DNA of 12,617 nt from Betaproteobacteria bacterium (lineage in GTDB: Bacteria > Pseudomonadota > Gammaproteobacteria > Burkholderiales > Burkholderiaceae): contig CANIMS010000021.1 in assembly GCA_947468785.1 (NCBI GenBank), positions 1-12,617 on the forward strand. Direction: 5' to 3'. Below the pieces are notes generated by a model, which had not been told where the DNA came from, did no database searches, and was given only the letters and a program-made list of their open reading frames with translations. The translations under genes and the position numbers were made by a program. Each line of letters starts with the position of its first letter. Within the stretch, counting starts at the first letter, position 1. Positions 1 to 6,820 of the stretch are shown here, piece after piece.

Positions 1-1
1 A

Positions 2-730
2 ACTCCTTTATTAGGGCTATTTAAATCGAGTAAACCGAGTCATCCTCTCGGGGCCAAAGCTTTAGAAATCGTTCAAAATTTTGATGGTGATATGAAAGTG
101 AACAGTGCTGCCGCTTTAATTTTTAATGCATGGGCTGATCAACTCACGCGCAATCTCTTTTCTAGATTGAGTTATTTATTCACTGAAAATTATGGTGCCC
201 GTCATTTCAGGCTTCCACTGATCACCCAATTACAAAACCCGAATAGCCCTTGGTGTGATAATCCTCAATCTGTAGCAGTAGAAAGCTGTCAAGACTCGTC
301 TAATCATGCATTTAATAAGGCGCTTGACTACTTGAGTAAAGAATATGGAAATGACCCTGCTAAATGGTCTTGGGGCACTGCGCATACCGCCCTGTCTGAA
401 CACCGCCCCCTCACTAAAGTCCCTTTCTTAGGCTCACTCTTTAATCTCAAGACACCATTTGCTGGAGATAGCTTTTCAGTCAACGTGGGGAGATTGCAGT
501 TATTGAGATCTAGCAATCCTTATGAAACTTTGCAGGCGGCAAGCCTGAGGACAGTTTATGACCTATCTGACTTAGAAAATTCAGTATTCATTTATCAAAC
601 GGGTCAATCTGGCTGGGTGCAGAGCAACTTGTATCGCAACATGAATCCTCTATGGGCAAAAAATGAGTATTTGCCACTCAAAATGAAACCAGAACGCGTT
701 ACTCGGCAGCTCACACTCAACACCAAATAA
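2..730 (+). CDS. Penicillin acylase family protein, C-terminal part (5' end outside window)
   Basis: The reading frame is open from base 2 to the TAA at 728-730, giving about 242 residues. The first in-frame ATG (92) falls inside homologous sequence, since residues upstream of it (LGLFKSSKPSHPLGAKALEI) read as ordinary protein, so this is a gene cut by the window edge and not a gene starting at 92. The block around FDGDMKVNSAAALIFNAW, the WSWGTAHTALSEHRPL segment and the later GQSGWVQSNLYRN stretch resemble the end of the beta chain of penicillin G acylase-type Ntn hydrolases. Those enzymes are usually exported, self-cleaved into alpha and beta chains, and hydrolyse amides such as beta-lactam side chains or N-acyl homoserine lactones. 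The catalytic beta-chain N-terminal Ser and the signal peptide lie upstream and cannot be checked. The substrate is unknown. The family call is fairly sure. Confidence 0.85.
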   Translation, partial: TPLLGLFKSSKPSHPLGAKALEIVQNFDGDMKVNSAAALIFNAWADQLTRNLFSRLSYLFTENYGARHFRLPLITQLQNPNSPWCDNPQSVAVESCQDSSNHAFNKALDYLSKEYGNDPAKWSWGTAHTALSEHRPLTKVPFLGSLFNLKTPFAGDSFSVNVGRLQLLRSSNPYETLQAASLRTVYDLSDLENSVFIYQTGQSGWVQSNLYRNMNPLWAKNEYLPLKMKPERVTRQLTLNTK

Positions 731-735
731 ACAAA

Positions 736-779
736 GCGCCGTGCTTGGCGTATAGAATGATGGGGTATAAGCTACCCCA
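736..779 (+). other. Two tandem stem-loops between the acylase gene and the next gene
   Basis: Two short inverted repeats follow the acylase stop codon. The first is CGCC (737-740) pairing with GGCG (747-750) across a 6-nt loop. The second is a perfect 7-bp stem, TGGGGTA (761-767) with TACCCCA (773-779), and a 5-nt loop. Neither is followed by a T-run, so a standard intrinsic terminator is not supported. The second hairpin ends just before the AAGGA ribosome binding site (782-786) of the gene at 797, so it could act as a transcript 3' end, an mRNA-stability hairpin or a leader structure. Confidence 0.35.
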
Positions 780-796
780 CCAAGGAAATAAGATCA

Positions 797-1237
797 ATGA
801 AAAAAATGATTAGCCACCTCTCAATCGCCGTAGTCTCCATTTTCCTATCGGGGAATGTCTTAGCTGCCTGGCAAGAAATTGGTCAAAATGAGCAAACAGT
901 TGTCTTGGTGGATGTAGTTACCCTAAAAGTAGAAGGCAATAAAGCGCAAATCATGTCCATGCTCAGTTTTAAGAAAACGGGTAAGGATCCAAAAACCGGG
1001 GAATTTGTAAACTCGATCGTGGGATTAAATGAATATGATTGCTCCACTGCGCAATATCGTCCTTTAGAGGTCAAAATGTATCCCAGCAGAGATGGCAAGG
1101 ATGCCAAAGTTGCTGCTACTGTCACTCCAAAACCGTATATCTTCGAATCCGTAAAAACACCTGATAGTGCTTTTGAACCAATTGAAAATGGATCATGGGC
1201 CGCAGGAGTATTTAATGTTGCGTGCCGAAGTAAATAA
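797..1237 (+). CDS. Exported small protein, surface-adhesin protein E-like
   Basis: This 146-residue protein has a clear Sec signal peptide: a basic start (MKK), a hydrophobic core, and a likely cleavage near residue 23 (VLA before AW). The mature part begins with a short WQEIGQNEQTVVLVD block typical of the small betaproteobacterial proteins grouped with surface-adhesin protein E. In these the N-terminal strand reads like 'W..ig.....yvD..ti...g....v....'. Cys82 and Cys143 are the only cysteines and could form a disulfide across the fold. The start is supported by AAGGA at 782-786. It probably acts in the periplasm or at the surface, and its molecular role is unknown. The 3' end overlaps the next gene by 23 bases, so the two may be translationally coupled. 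The fold assignment is moderate, export is confident. Confidence 0.75.
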   Translation: MKKMISHLSIAVVSIFLSGNVLAAWQEIGQNEQTVVLVDVVTLKVEGNKAQIMSMLSFKKTGKDPKTGEFVNSIVGLNEYDCSTAQYRPLEVKMYPSRDGKDAKVAATVTPKPYIFESVKTPDSAFEPIENGSWAAGVFNVACRSK

Positions 1238-1607
1238 ATCCAGGGATTTTTCATCTTCTGCTCTCAAATTGGGAGCGGTTTTTATTTCTACCCTATTACT
1301 CAATGCTTGCGCGGCACCTCTAGCTGCATTAGGTAGCGTAGGAACTGCATCTGCTAGCACTGCAGGAACTGCGGCTACTACCGCTGCAGTTGCCAATCCC
1401 GGTACGGCGGCAAGCGTAGCTTCTACTGTCACTACTGGTAAATCTCCACTAGAGCATGCAACCTCCGCGGCAACCAAGAAGGATTGTAGTTTTTTTAATC
1501 TGATTGGCGGCAAGGCAATCTGTGTAGATGTTGCTATGCCGGGAATTACTGATAAAAGTGAACCCTATCCTGGCCTTGCAGATCAAGTGACTACCAATAC
1601 AAAGTAA
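1215..1607 (+). CDS. Putative Ala/Thr-rich lipoprotein of unknown function
   Basis: I choose the ATG at 1215 because AGGAG lies at 1204-1208 with a 6-nt spacer, and because it places a signal sequence ending in the lipobox LLNAC (Cys32 of 130) near the N-terminus. An in-frame ATG at 1167 would add 16 residues lying wholly inside the previous gene and is less likely. After the lipidated Cys, roughly residues 33-75 are a low-complexity Ala/Thr/Ser/Gly linker. A small C-terminal segment follows with two cysteines (KKDCSFFNLIGGKAICVD), which may form a disulfide. It is expected to be membrane-anchored in the periplasm or outer membrane. The overlap with the preceding exported protein suggests co-expression. 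I recognise no domain and assign no function. Confidence 0.65.
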   Translation: MLRAEVNKSRDFSSSALKLGAVFISTLLLNACAAPLAALGSVGTASASTAGTAATTAAVANPGTAASVASTVTTGKSPLEHATSAATKKDCSFFNLIGGKAICVDVAMPGITDKSEPYPGLADQVTTNTK

Positions 1608-1651
1608 GTCTAAAATCTCCCTTTTATCCGCATTCGTTTAATACTGAAGCC

Positions 1652-2506
1652 ATGGCCACAGAAAACTATTACCTTACCCTTACCTGCCTTAATAAGCCCG
1701 GTATTGTTGCCGCTGTTTCCACCTATATTTTTAATGCTGGTGGCGATATCGAAGAAGCGCAACAATTTGATGACAAAGCATCAAAACGTTTTTTTATGCG
1801 GGTTAGCTTTAGCTGTCCAGGTGATACCCAATCCTTAAAAAAGGGTTTTGCAGAGATTGCCAAACAATTTGAATTGACCTGGGAATTACGAGCAGTCAAA
1901 GATCTGAAGCGTGTGCTCATCATGGCTTCAAAACTAGATCATTGCTTAGTTGACTTACTGTATCGCTGGCGCATAGGCGAGTTGCCGATGATTATTAGCG
2001 GCATTGTTTCTAATCATCCACGTGAAGTCTATGCCAGCATCGATTTTGCTGATATCCCCTTTTATCACCTTCCAGTAACACCAGAAACAAAGCCTGTTCA
2101 AGAAGCAAAACTCTTAGAAATCGTTGCTCAATCCAAAGTGGATATGGTGATATTGGCGCGTTACATGCAAATTCTGTCCGATGATTTATCTACTCAGCTA
2201 TCTGGTCGCTGCATTAACGTCCACCACTCATTCTTGCCCAGCTTTAAAGGGGCAAAGCCCTACCATCAGGCTCATGCACGTGGAATTAAATTGATTGGTG
2301 CCACTGCTCACTTTGTTACTAGTGATTTAGATGAGGGACCTATTATTGAACAGGACGTTACACGAGTTACTCATGGCGATACGCCAGAGGATTTAGTGCG
2401 TAAAGGTCGTGATTTGGAACGTACCGTACTCTCTAGAGCCTTACGCTACTACTTGCATGATCGGGTGCTGATTAACGGCGCTACTTCAGTAGTGTTTTCT
2501 GATTAA
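1652..2506 (+). CDS. purU: Formyltetrahydrofolate deformylase (PurU)
   Basis: PurU hydrolyses 10-formyltetrahydrofolate to formate and tetrahydrofolate, balancing the one-carbon pool and supplying formate for PurT-dependent purine synthesis. The 284 residues match the usual family length of about 280. An N-terminal ACT domain (about residues 6-85, starting YLTLTCLNKPGIVAAVS) is followed by a formyltransferase-fold domain (about 88-284). The family block ARYMQIL is at 169-175. The catalytic triad equivalent to Asn-His-Asp of GAR transformylase is visible as Asn189 and His191 in INVHHSFLPSFKGAKPY and Asp227 in SDLDEGPII. In E. coli the ACT domain senses glycine and methionine, so similar control is plausible. 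No strong Shine-Dalgarno precedes the ATG (only GAAG very close to it), so initiation may be weak. It is convergent with soxA, with 20 bases between their stop codons. Confidence 0.95.
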   Translation: MATENYYLTLTCLNKPGIVAAVSTYIFNAGGDIEEAQQFDDKASKRFFMRVSFSCPGDTQSLKKGFAEIAKQFELTWELRAVKDLKRVLIMASKLDHCLVDLLYRWRIGELPMIISGIVSNHPREVYASIDFADIPFYHLPVTPETKPVQEAKLLEIVAQSKVDMVILARYMQILSDDLSTQLSGRCINVHHSFLPSFKGAKPYHQAHARGIKLIGATAHFVTSDLDEGPIIEQDVTRVTHGDTPEDLVRKGRDLERTVLSRALRYYLHDRVLINGATSVVFSD

Positions 2507-2526
2507 GTAGATTACGCTGTATTGAA

Positions 2527-3315
2527 TTAAGGCCTCACCCCTGGAGATTCCAGGGGCATACCTCGGGCTCGCCACATTAAGAATAGTTCTAGCTGAGCCA
2601 TTTCTGGTGAGCCGTAATCGAATTGTTGAGCTCGCACCCCACTCATGCAATTTCGTAAACGCCTTTGTAAAGATCCTAGCGTTTGCCACTCCAAACGATA
2701 GATAGGGTAGGCATTTGGGTGACCTTGAGGAATCAAACTTCCCCCCAACTTCAGTCCTGCTCTCTCTTCATGACATTGAGCGCAAGATAAATTGAGTTGA
2801 CCCATACGCTGATTAAACCAATCGCGCCCTTTTTGTAAAGATTCTTTATTCGCTGGCGTTTCTTTTACGGAAATCGGCATCCCTTTTGATTGGATGGCAA
2901 TTGCAGCTGTTAATGCCAAGAGATCTTTACTTTCATAGGCAAGCTTTAGTGCACCTTGTTGACCTTCTCGACATTGATTAATTTGTCCCTCGAGGGTTTG
3001 CAGTTTTCCATGGATTATTTTAGGAAATTGCGTTGCGACTCTACGCATTGATTTTTTAATATCGCCATGACAGCTTGCACAACTCTTATTTTTTGAGCCT
3101 GTCTGGGCGTGCCAAAGACTTTCTCCATCCCCAACCCAAAATAATGCAGGATTTAAGCTAGGATCATCCTGCATGGCCTTATTCTCGGCCGACATGAGTT
3201 CGTAACTAGATTGTTGTTTACTGGATTTAGTATCCGGCGCAGCATGAACAGTTACCTGCAGTAATAGTGGAGCGTATATAACGCCAAAGAGATAACGAGC
3301 TAGCTGCTGTTTCAC
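2527..3315 (-). CDS. soxA: SoxA, diheme c-type cytochrome of the SoxXA complex
   Basis: SoxA pairs with SoxX and oxidatively joins thiosulfate (or a related sulfur compound) to the carrier cysteine of SoxY in the periplasm. The 262-residue product has a signal peptide ending near HAA (24-26). It has two c-type heme motifs, CASCH (79-83) and CAQCH (178-182), so it is the diheme form; some SoxA proteins keep only one. Cys223 in RNCMSGVRAQ matches the conserved cysteine that becomes the persulfide ligand of the active-site heme. The C-terminus (LELFLMWRARGMPLESPGVRP, about 242-262) is typical of SoxA. Translation starts with GTG at 3315, overlapping the soxZ TGA, so the two are probably coupled. 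It is the last gene of the six-gene minus-strand operon. Given the variant SoxY encoded beside it, its physiological substrate need not be thiosulfate. Confidence 0.92.
   Translation of the reverse strand: MKQQLARYLFGVIYAPLLLQVTVHAAPDTKSSKQQSSYELMSAENKAMQDDPSLNPALFWVGDGESLWHAQTGSKNKSCASCHGDIKKSMRRVATQFPKIIHGKLQTLEGQINQCREGQQGALKLAYESKDLLALTAAIAIQSKGMPISVKETPANKESLQKGRDWFNQRMGQLNLSCAQCHEERAGLKLGGSLIPQGHPNAYPIYRLEWQTLGSLQRRLRNCMSGVRAQQFDYGSPEMAQLELFLMWRARGMPLESPGVRP
2538..2556. other. Perfect 7-bp stem-loop inside the 3' end of soxA
   Basis: CCCCTGG (2538-2544) and CCAGGGG (2550-2556) form a perfect stem with a 5-nt loop, within the last codons of soxA and at the junction where purU and soxA converge. 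It is the strongest inverted repeat at this junction and could slow or end transcription from either side. No T-run follows on either strand, and the bases are constrained by coding, so a terminator role is only a possibility. Confidence 0.3.
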
Positions 3316-3641
3316 GAAACGGTAATGCGCGCCTGATTCGTTGCCTCATACCCATCATCGCCCACCCACTTAAACTCCAGCACACCCGATTCAGCTGCAA
3401 TCGTCGTGAAGATCACTAATGGATTAGCGCCAATGCCTGCAAAAAAGTCTGCCTTGAACACTTCCACATTGTTATAAGTGCAGGTAAATTCACGAATGAT
3501 GTCACGGGGAATCAACTTTCCACTTTCGGTATACCGAAAGCCAGACTCCATATCGTGTTGCGCAATAGCTCGGATCTCAATGATGGAACCCTTCCTTGCC
3601 TTAGCCGGCATCGTAATAGAAGTACGTGATGTTTTACTCAT
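3312..3641 (-). CDS. soxZ: SoxZ, partner subunit of the SoxYZ sulfur carrier
   Basis: SoxZ is the immunoglobulin-like partner that dimerises with SoxY, so that SoxY's C-terminal cysteine arm can move between Sox enzymes in the periplasm. The protein is 109 residues, the normal SoxZ length. It shows the family blocks HDMESGFRYTESGKLIPRDII, FTCTYNNVEVFKADFFAGI and ANPLVIF, ending in a beta-strand core (LEFKWVGDDGYEAT). I start it at the ATG at 3641, not at the in-frame ATG at 3656. The 3641 start has GGAG 5 nt upstream, overlaps the SoxY stop in the classic ATGA arrangement, and gives the usual MSK-type N-terminus. There is no signal peptide, as expected, since SoxZ is exported together with Tat-targeted SoxY. 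Its stop overlaps the soxA GTG. Confidence 0.93.
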   Translation of the reverse strand: MSKTSRTSITMPAKARKGSIIEIRAIAQHDMESGFRYTESGKLIPRDIIREFTCTYNNVEVFKADFFAGIGANPLVIFTTIAAESGVLEFKWVGDDGYEATNQARITVS

Positions 3642-4126
3642 ACCATCTCCGTACATGCCGATAAGGTTACTAAAGTTTCAGCTGATCCTTGCCAAAAACT
3701 ACCATCGCTCATTTGCGCAATTGCCCAGACTGTTTGGCTATCAGCAAGACGAACACGTGTAGTCAGAGTGGCTGTTCCAGAGCGCGGGGTTAGAAATGCA
3801 CTAAAGATATTCGGCAAAGGATTACCTTCTGCTACTACATGAATCGCCTTGACGTAGTCATTACTTGTCATAGGGCTTTGTACGCTAACACTTAAAACCA
3901 CTAGATTGCCGTTTTCAACTAATGGTGGAATAACTAACTTGACTCGACCTTCTTTAATTGGTGAGCCACCAGTAATGGTTTTGATTGCTGCAGCAGCCTC
4001 TTCTGGTTTCGCGAAAACCAACCCAGGACTAAACCATGCTCCAACCGTGAGCATGCCAATGTTTTGGATACGCTTTAACCATTGACGCCGATTGAATGCA
4101 ATAGGAATATTCAATTTCATTTTCAT
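3638..4126 (-). CDS. SoxY-like carrier protein with a variant (AACIE-type) cysteine arm
   Basis: In true SoxY the protein ends in GGCGG and the arm cysteine carries the sulfur substrate through the Sox cycle. This 162-residue protein has the SoxY fold region (about 45-157), including GRVKLVIPPLVENGNLV and SPMTSNDYVKAIHVVAEGNPLPN. It also has a Tat-like signal with twin arginines (RRQWLK, 13-18). Its C-terminus, however, reads TLSACTEMV: the single cysteine (Cys158) is kept, but the four arm glycines are replaced and the tail runs four residues past the Cys. From memory, SoxY relatives with an 'AACIE' arm are recognised as a separate subfamily, and SACTE fits that pattern. I therefore do not give it the symbol soxY. 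It lies 8 nt after soxX and overlaps soxZ by 4 nt. The cargo is probably a sulfur compound on Cys158, but its identity is unknown. Confidence 0.87.
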   Translation of the reverse strand: MKMKLNIPIAFNRRQWLKRIQNIGMLTVGAWFSPGLVFAKPEEAAAAIKTITGGSPIKEGRVKLVIPPLVENGNLVVLSVSVQSPMTSNDYVKAIHVVAEGNPLPNIFSAFLTPRSGTATLTTRVRLADSQTVWAIAQMSDGSFWQGSAETLVTLSACTEMV

Positions 4127-4134
4127 TACATGCT

Positions 4135-4569
4135 CTATTTATTTAAGCTTACCAAGAATGCCACCACATCTTCAATCTCTTGCTCATTCAATAAAGATTG
4201 CCCGATGAACTTAGGCGCAACCCGCTGGAGATTCTGAGCTTTGTAATACGTTGGCATGATAGTGCCTGGATTAAAACGACTCGCATCCATGATACGCGCC
4301 CTTAATTGTGGAGCACTTAGACGTCCCGCGCTGATGCTTAACTCAGGCGCCAAATTCCCCTGAAAACGTTCCTCGGGAAATGGGCCGCTATGACATAGTA
4401 GACATAGTCCAGTTTGACGACTTGCAACAATTGCTCTCCCTCTTAAAGGATCGCCAGGAGATGCAGAAAGGGATTCAATCACTGAATCCCCACCTGATGT
4501 TTGAGCGTTTACTATCTCAAGATTGAGGATGACTAGCAATAATGCCGCTAGTACATGCCTCATTCTCAT
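4135..4569 (-). CDS. soxX: SoxX, monoheme c-type cytochrome of the SoxXA complex
   Basis: SoxX accepts the electrons released when SoxA conjugates its substrate to SoxY and passes them to small periplasmic cytochromes. The 144-residue protein has a signal peptide ending near VNA (20-22) and one heme c motif, CLLCH (56-60). The downstream blocks NLAPELS, RARIMDASRFNPGTIMPTYYK, with Met105 as the likely axial ligand, and LNEQEIEDVVAFLVSL are hallmarks of SoxX. The size fits the family. The ATG at 4569 is followed two codons later by another ATG (4563). Neither has a strong Shine-Dalgarno, so the exact start is uncertain by two residues. It lies 24 nt after the molybdenum subunit gene and is separated from soxA by two genes, an X-Y-Z-A order. 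Confidence 0.9.
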   Translation of the reverse strand: MRMRHVLAALLLVILNLEIVNAQTSGGDSVIESLSASPGDPLRGRAIVASRQTGLCLLCHSGPFPEERFQGNLAPELSISAGRLSAPQLRARIMDASRFNPGTIMPTYYKAQNLQRVAPKFIGQSLLNEQEIEDVVAFLVSLNK

Positions 4570-4593
4570 CGTAGTAGTGTCACGAGATGGTCG

Positions 4594-6810
4594 TTAAACC
4601 AACTTAAAGCCGCTGTTTTTCAAAGGCACAGTACGCAGGCGCTTACCGGTCGCCCGGTAAATAGCGTTGAGCACTGCTGGTGCGGCTACAGCAATAGTGG
4701 GTTCACCAACACCACCCCAGTCTTTACCGCCGCCTTGAATCAGAATGGTCTCTACCTTTGGCATTTGGTACAAACGAATCGAACCGAAAGTATCAAAATT
4801 CTTCTGCACTACAGCGCCTTTTTCAATCGTGATCTCTTCTTCGAACAGCGCTGATAAGCCATACATGAATGAGCCAGAAACCTGTCGTGCAACCTGAGCA
4901 GGATTGACTACATATCCAGGATCAGTTGCAGCAACAAAGCGATGAATTTTCACCTCATTACCATTGGTCACTGAAAGCTCACAAGCTGCGGCAACATAAC
5001 TACCAAAAGAGCGCATTTGTGCTACCCCACGGAAGACTCCAGGAGGGGCTGGCTTGGTCCAACCAATACCGTCAGCAACTGCTTTGAGGACTGCAATGGA
5101 ACGTGGATGCTTACCCATATGCTTAATACGTAACTCAACTGCATCTTCGCCAGTAGCTTCTGCAATCTCATCCATAAAGGTTTCAATAAACACTGCGTTT
5201 TGATTTACGTTCACACCCCGCCAGAAGCCAGGAGGCACGTGCGTATTTCGCATTGCGTGATCAATAGTGATATTGGGGAAATTGTAGTTAAAGCCATGTT
5301 CACCAGAGTCCTCAAGACCTTGATAGACCAATGGATCCTTACCTTTATTTGTCGCTACTACTGCTGGACGCACTGCAGCCAAAATAGACTGCCCCGATAA
5401 GCGCATGTTAATGCCGGTCACATTCTTTTTATTATCCATCGATGCAGTCAATCGGCACATCATGACGGGGTGATAACGACCTTGGGTCATATCTTCTTCA
5501 CGCGTCCAAATTAATTTAACGTGAGTACCAGGCATTTGCTTGGCAATATTCACCGCTTGAGTGGTGTAATCCTGGAATGCTCCACGACGACCAAATCCAC
5601 CGCCCAGATTAACCTTATAAGCACGGCACTTTTCTGCAGGCAATCCCGAGGCAGCAATCACTGCTGCCAAAGAAGCTTCACCGTCTTGCGTTGGCACCCA
5701 TGCTTCACAGAGTTCAGGAGACCAACGTGCAGTTGCTGTTTGTGGCTCTAGAGTTGCATGATTTAAGAATGGATAGAAATAAGTTGCCTCTATCGCTTTG
5801 TGCGCGCCCGATATAGCCGCTTTGATATCACCAAAAGAAGTGTGCACAAATCCATCAGGATGGGCAAGTCCATCTTCCAGCATCTTTTTGATCGATTCGC
5901 TAGAAACGTTTACGTTAGCACCACTATCCCAAACAATATTGACCTGGTCCATAGCGGTTTTGGCTTGCCAAAAAGTATCTGCAACTACGGCTACTGCAGT
6001 GTCGCCAACCTGGACAACCTTCTTAACGCCCTTCATTGACATGGCCTTAGCAGCATCAAAGCTTTTCACTTTGCCGCCAAAGACAGGAGATTCTTTAATG
6101 GTCGCTACTAGCATGCCAGGAAACTTTAGGTCGATAGCATAGATCTGTTTGCCAGTAACCTTATCAGCCACTCCATCAATTCGATCAACGGATTTACCAA
6201 TGATCTTCCAATCCTTAGGATCTTTTAATACGATATCCTTAGGCACTTCTAGTTGTGATGCTGCAACAGATACTTTTCCGAATGTGACCTTGCGTCCAGT
6301 TGGAACGTGGGTAATCACACTATCTTTTGCCACACATTCTAATACGGGCACATTCCACTGAGTAGCCGCTGCCTGAACTAACATCATGCGCGCTGCTGCA
6401 CCACCTTTGCGAACATATTGCTCTGAGGTCCGAATACCACGACTGCCGCCTGTTGAGAAACTACCCCACGCTAGTTTGCGCTTTAAATTTTCAGAAGGGG
6501 ATGGATACTCATAACTAACTTTTTTCCAATCGCACTCGAGTTCTTCGGCAACCATCTGGGCTAAGCCAGTGATAGTGCCTTGGCCCATTTCTGAGCGAGC
6601 GATACGCACGACCACATCATCGTTGGGCTTCACAACAACCCAAATGCCAATCTCTGGATTTTCGAGTGGCGTCATTGACGTGGTGTTATTGCCCATAGCG
6701 GCTTGAGCACTAGACATTAATGAAAAATCAAAACCAATCGCTAAGCCTGTAGCGATTGCGCTAGAGCCTACGATAAATTGGCGGCGTGAAGTATTTGTAT
6801 TTGTTGTCAT
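4594..6810 (-). CDS. Tat-exported molybdenum-binding subunit, isoquinoline 1-oxidoreductase beta-like (xanthine dehydrogenase superfamily)
   Basis: This is the large molybdenum-cytosine-dinucleotide-type subunit of a two-component periplasmic hydroxylase or dehydrogenase. I use the ATG at 6810 (AAGGGA about 6 nt upstream), which gives 738 residues and places a Tat motif SRRQF (8-12) and hydrophobic stretch at the very N-terminus. An upstream in-frame ATG at 6873 lies inside the small-subunit gene. Visible family motifs are SEMGQG (73-78), the GGGFGRR cofactor loop (403-409), PPGFWRGVNVNQNAVFIE (526-543) and GVGEP (700-704), whose Glu703 matches the catalytic glutamate of the superfamily. The length, the Tat signal and the absence of a FAD subunit gene fit the IorAB or membrane-bound aldehyde-dehydrogenase branch, which passes electrons to cytochrome c. 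The substrate cannot be read from sequence. It is followed directly by soxX. Confidence 0.9.
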   Translation of the reverse strand: MTTNTNTSRRQFIVGSSAIATGLAIGFDFSLMSSAQAAMGNNTTSMTPLENPEIGIWVVVKPNDDVVVRIARSEMGQGTITGLAQMVAEELECDWKKVSYEYPSPSENLKRKLAWGSFSTGGSRGIRTSEQYVRKGGAAARMMLVQAAATQWNVPVLECVAKDSVITHVPTGRKVTFGKVSVAASQLEVPKDIVLKDPKDWKIIGKSVDRIDGVADKVTGKQIYAIDLKFPGMLVATIKESPVFGGKVKSFDAAKAMSMKGVKKVVQVGDTAVAVVADTFWQAKTAMDQVNIVWDSGANVNVSSESIKKMLEDGLAHPDGFVHTSFGDIKAAISGAHKAIEATYFYPFLNHATLEPQTATARWSPELCEAWVPTQDGEASLAAVIAASGLPAEKCRAYKVNLGGGFGRRGAFQDYTTQAVNIAKQMPGTHVKLIWTREEDMTQGRYHPVMMCRLTASMDNKKNVTGINMRLSGQSILAAVRPAVVATNKGKDPLVYQGLEDSGEHGFNYNFPNITIDHAMRNTHVPPGFWRGVNVNQNAVFIETFMDEIAEATGEDAVELRIKHMGKHPRSIAVLKAVADGIGWTKPAPPGVFRGVAQMRSFGSYVAAACELSVTNGNEVKIHRFVAATDPGYVVNPAQVARQVSGSFMYGLSALFEEEITIEKGAVVQKNFDTFGSIRLYQMPKVETILIQGGGKDWGGVGEPTIAVAAPAVLNAIYRATGKRLRTVPLKNSGFKLV

Positions 6811-6820
6811 GTCTATTCCC

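Noticed and set aside
92..730. A complete 212-residue gene starting at ATG 92
   Set aside because: The frame stays open to base 2 and the residues before the ATG look like family sequence, with no Shine-Dalgarno at 92, so it is the 3' part of a longer gene.
883..1254. Antisense reading frame opposite the adhesin-E-like gene
   Set aside because: It has no recognisable features and lies opposite a gene with a signal peptide and ribosome binding site; I take it as a shadow frame.
1360..1445. Short tandem repeat in the lipoprotein gene
   Set aside because: The Ala/Thr-rich stretch looks repetitive at protein level, but the DNA has no regular repeat unit; it is low-complexity linker.
2538..2556. 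Bidirectional intrinsic terminator for purU and soxA
   Set aside because: The stem is good but no T-run follows on either strand, and it lies in the coding end of soxA, so it is listed only as a stem-loop.
3642..3656. Longer SoxZ start at 3656
   Set aside because: The extra MYGDG residues lie in SoxY codons, while the ATG at 3641 has GGAG 5 nt upstream and the ATGA overlap.
3638..3664. Frameshift or truncation of a canonical SoxY arm
   Set aside because: No glycine-rich GGCGG-like coding is seen in the other frames around this position, and the cysteine and the overlap with soxZ are intact, so the variant arm is taken as genuine.
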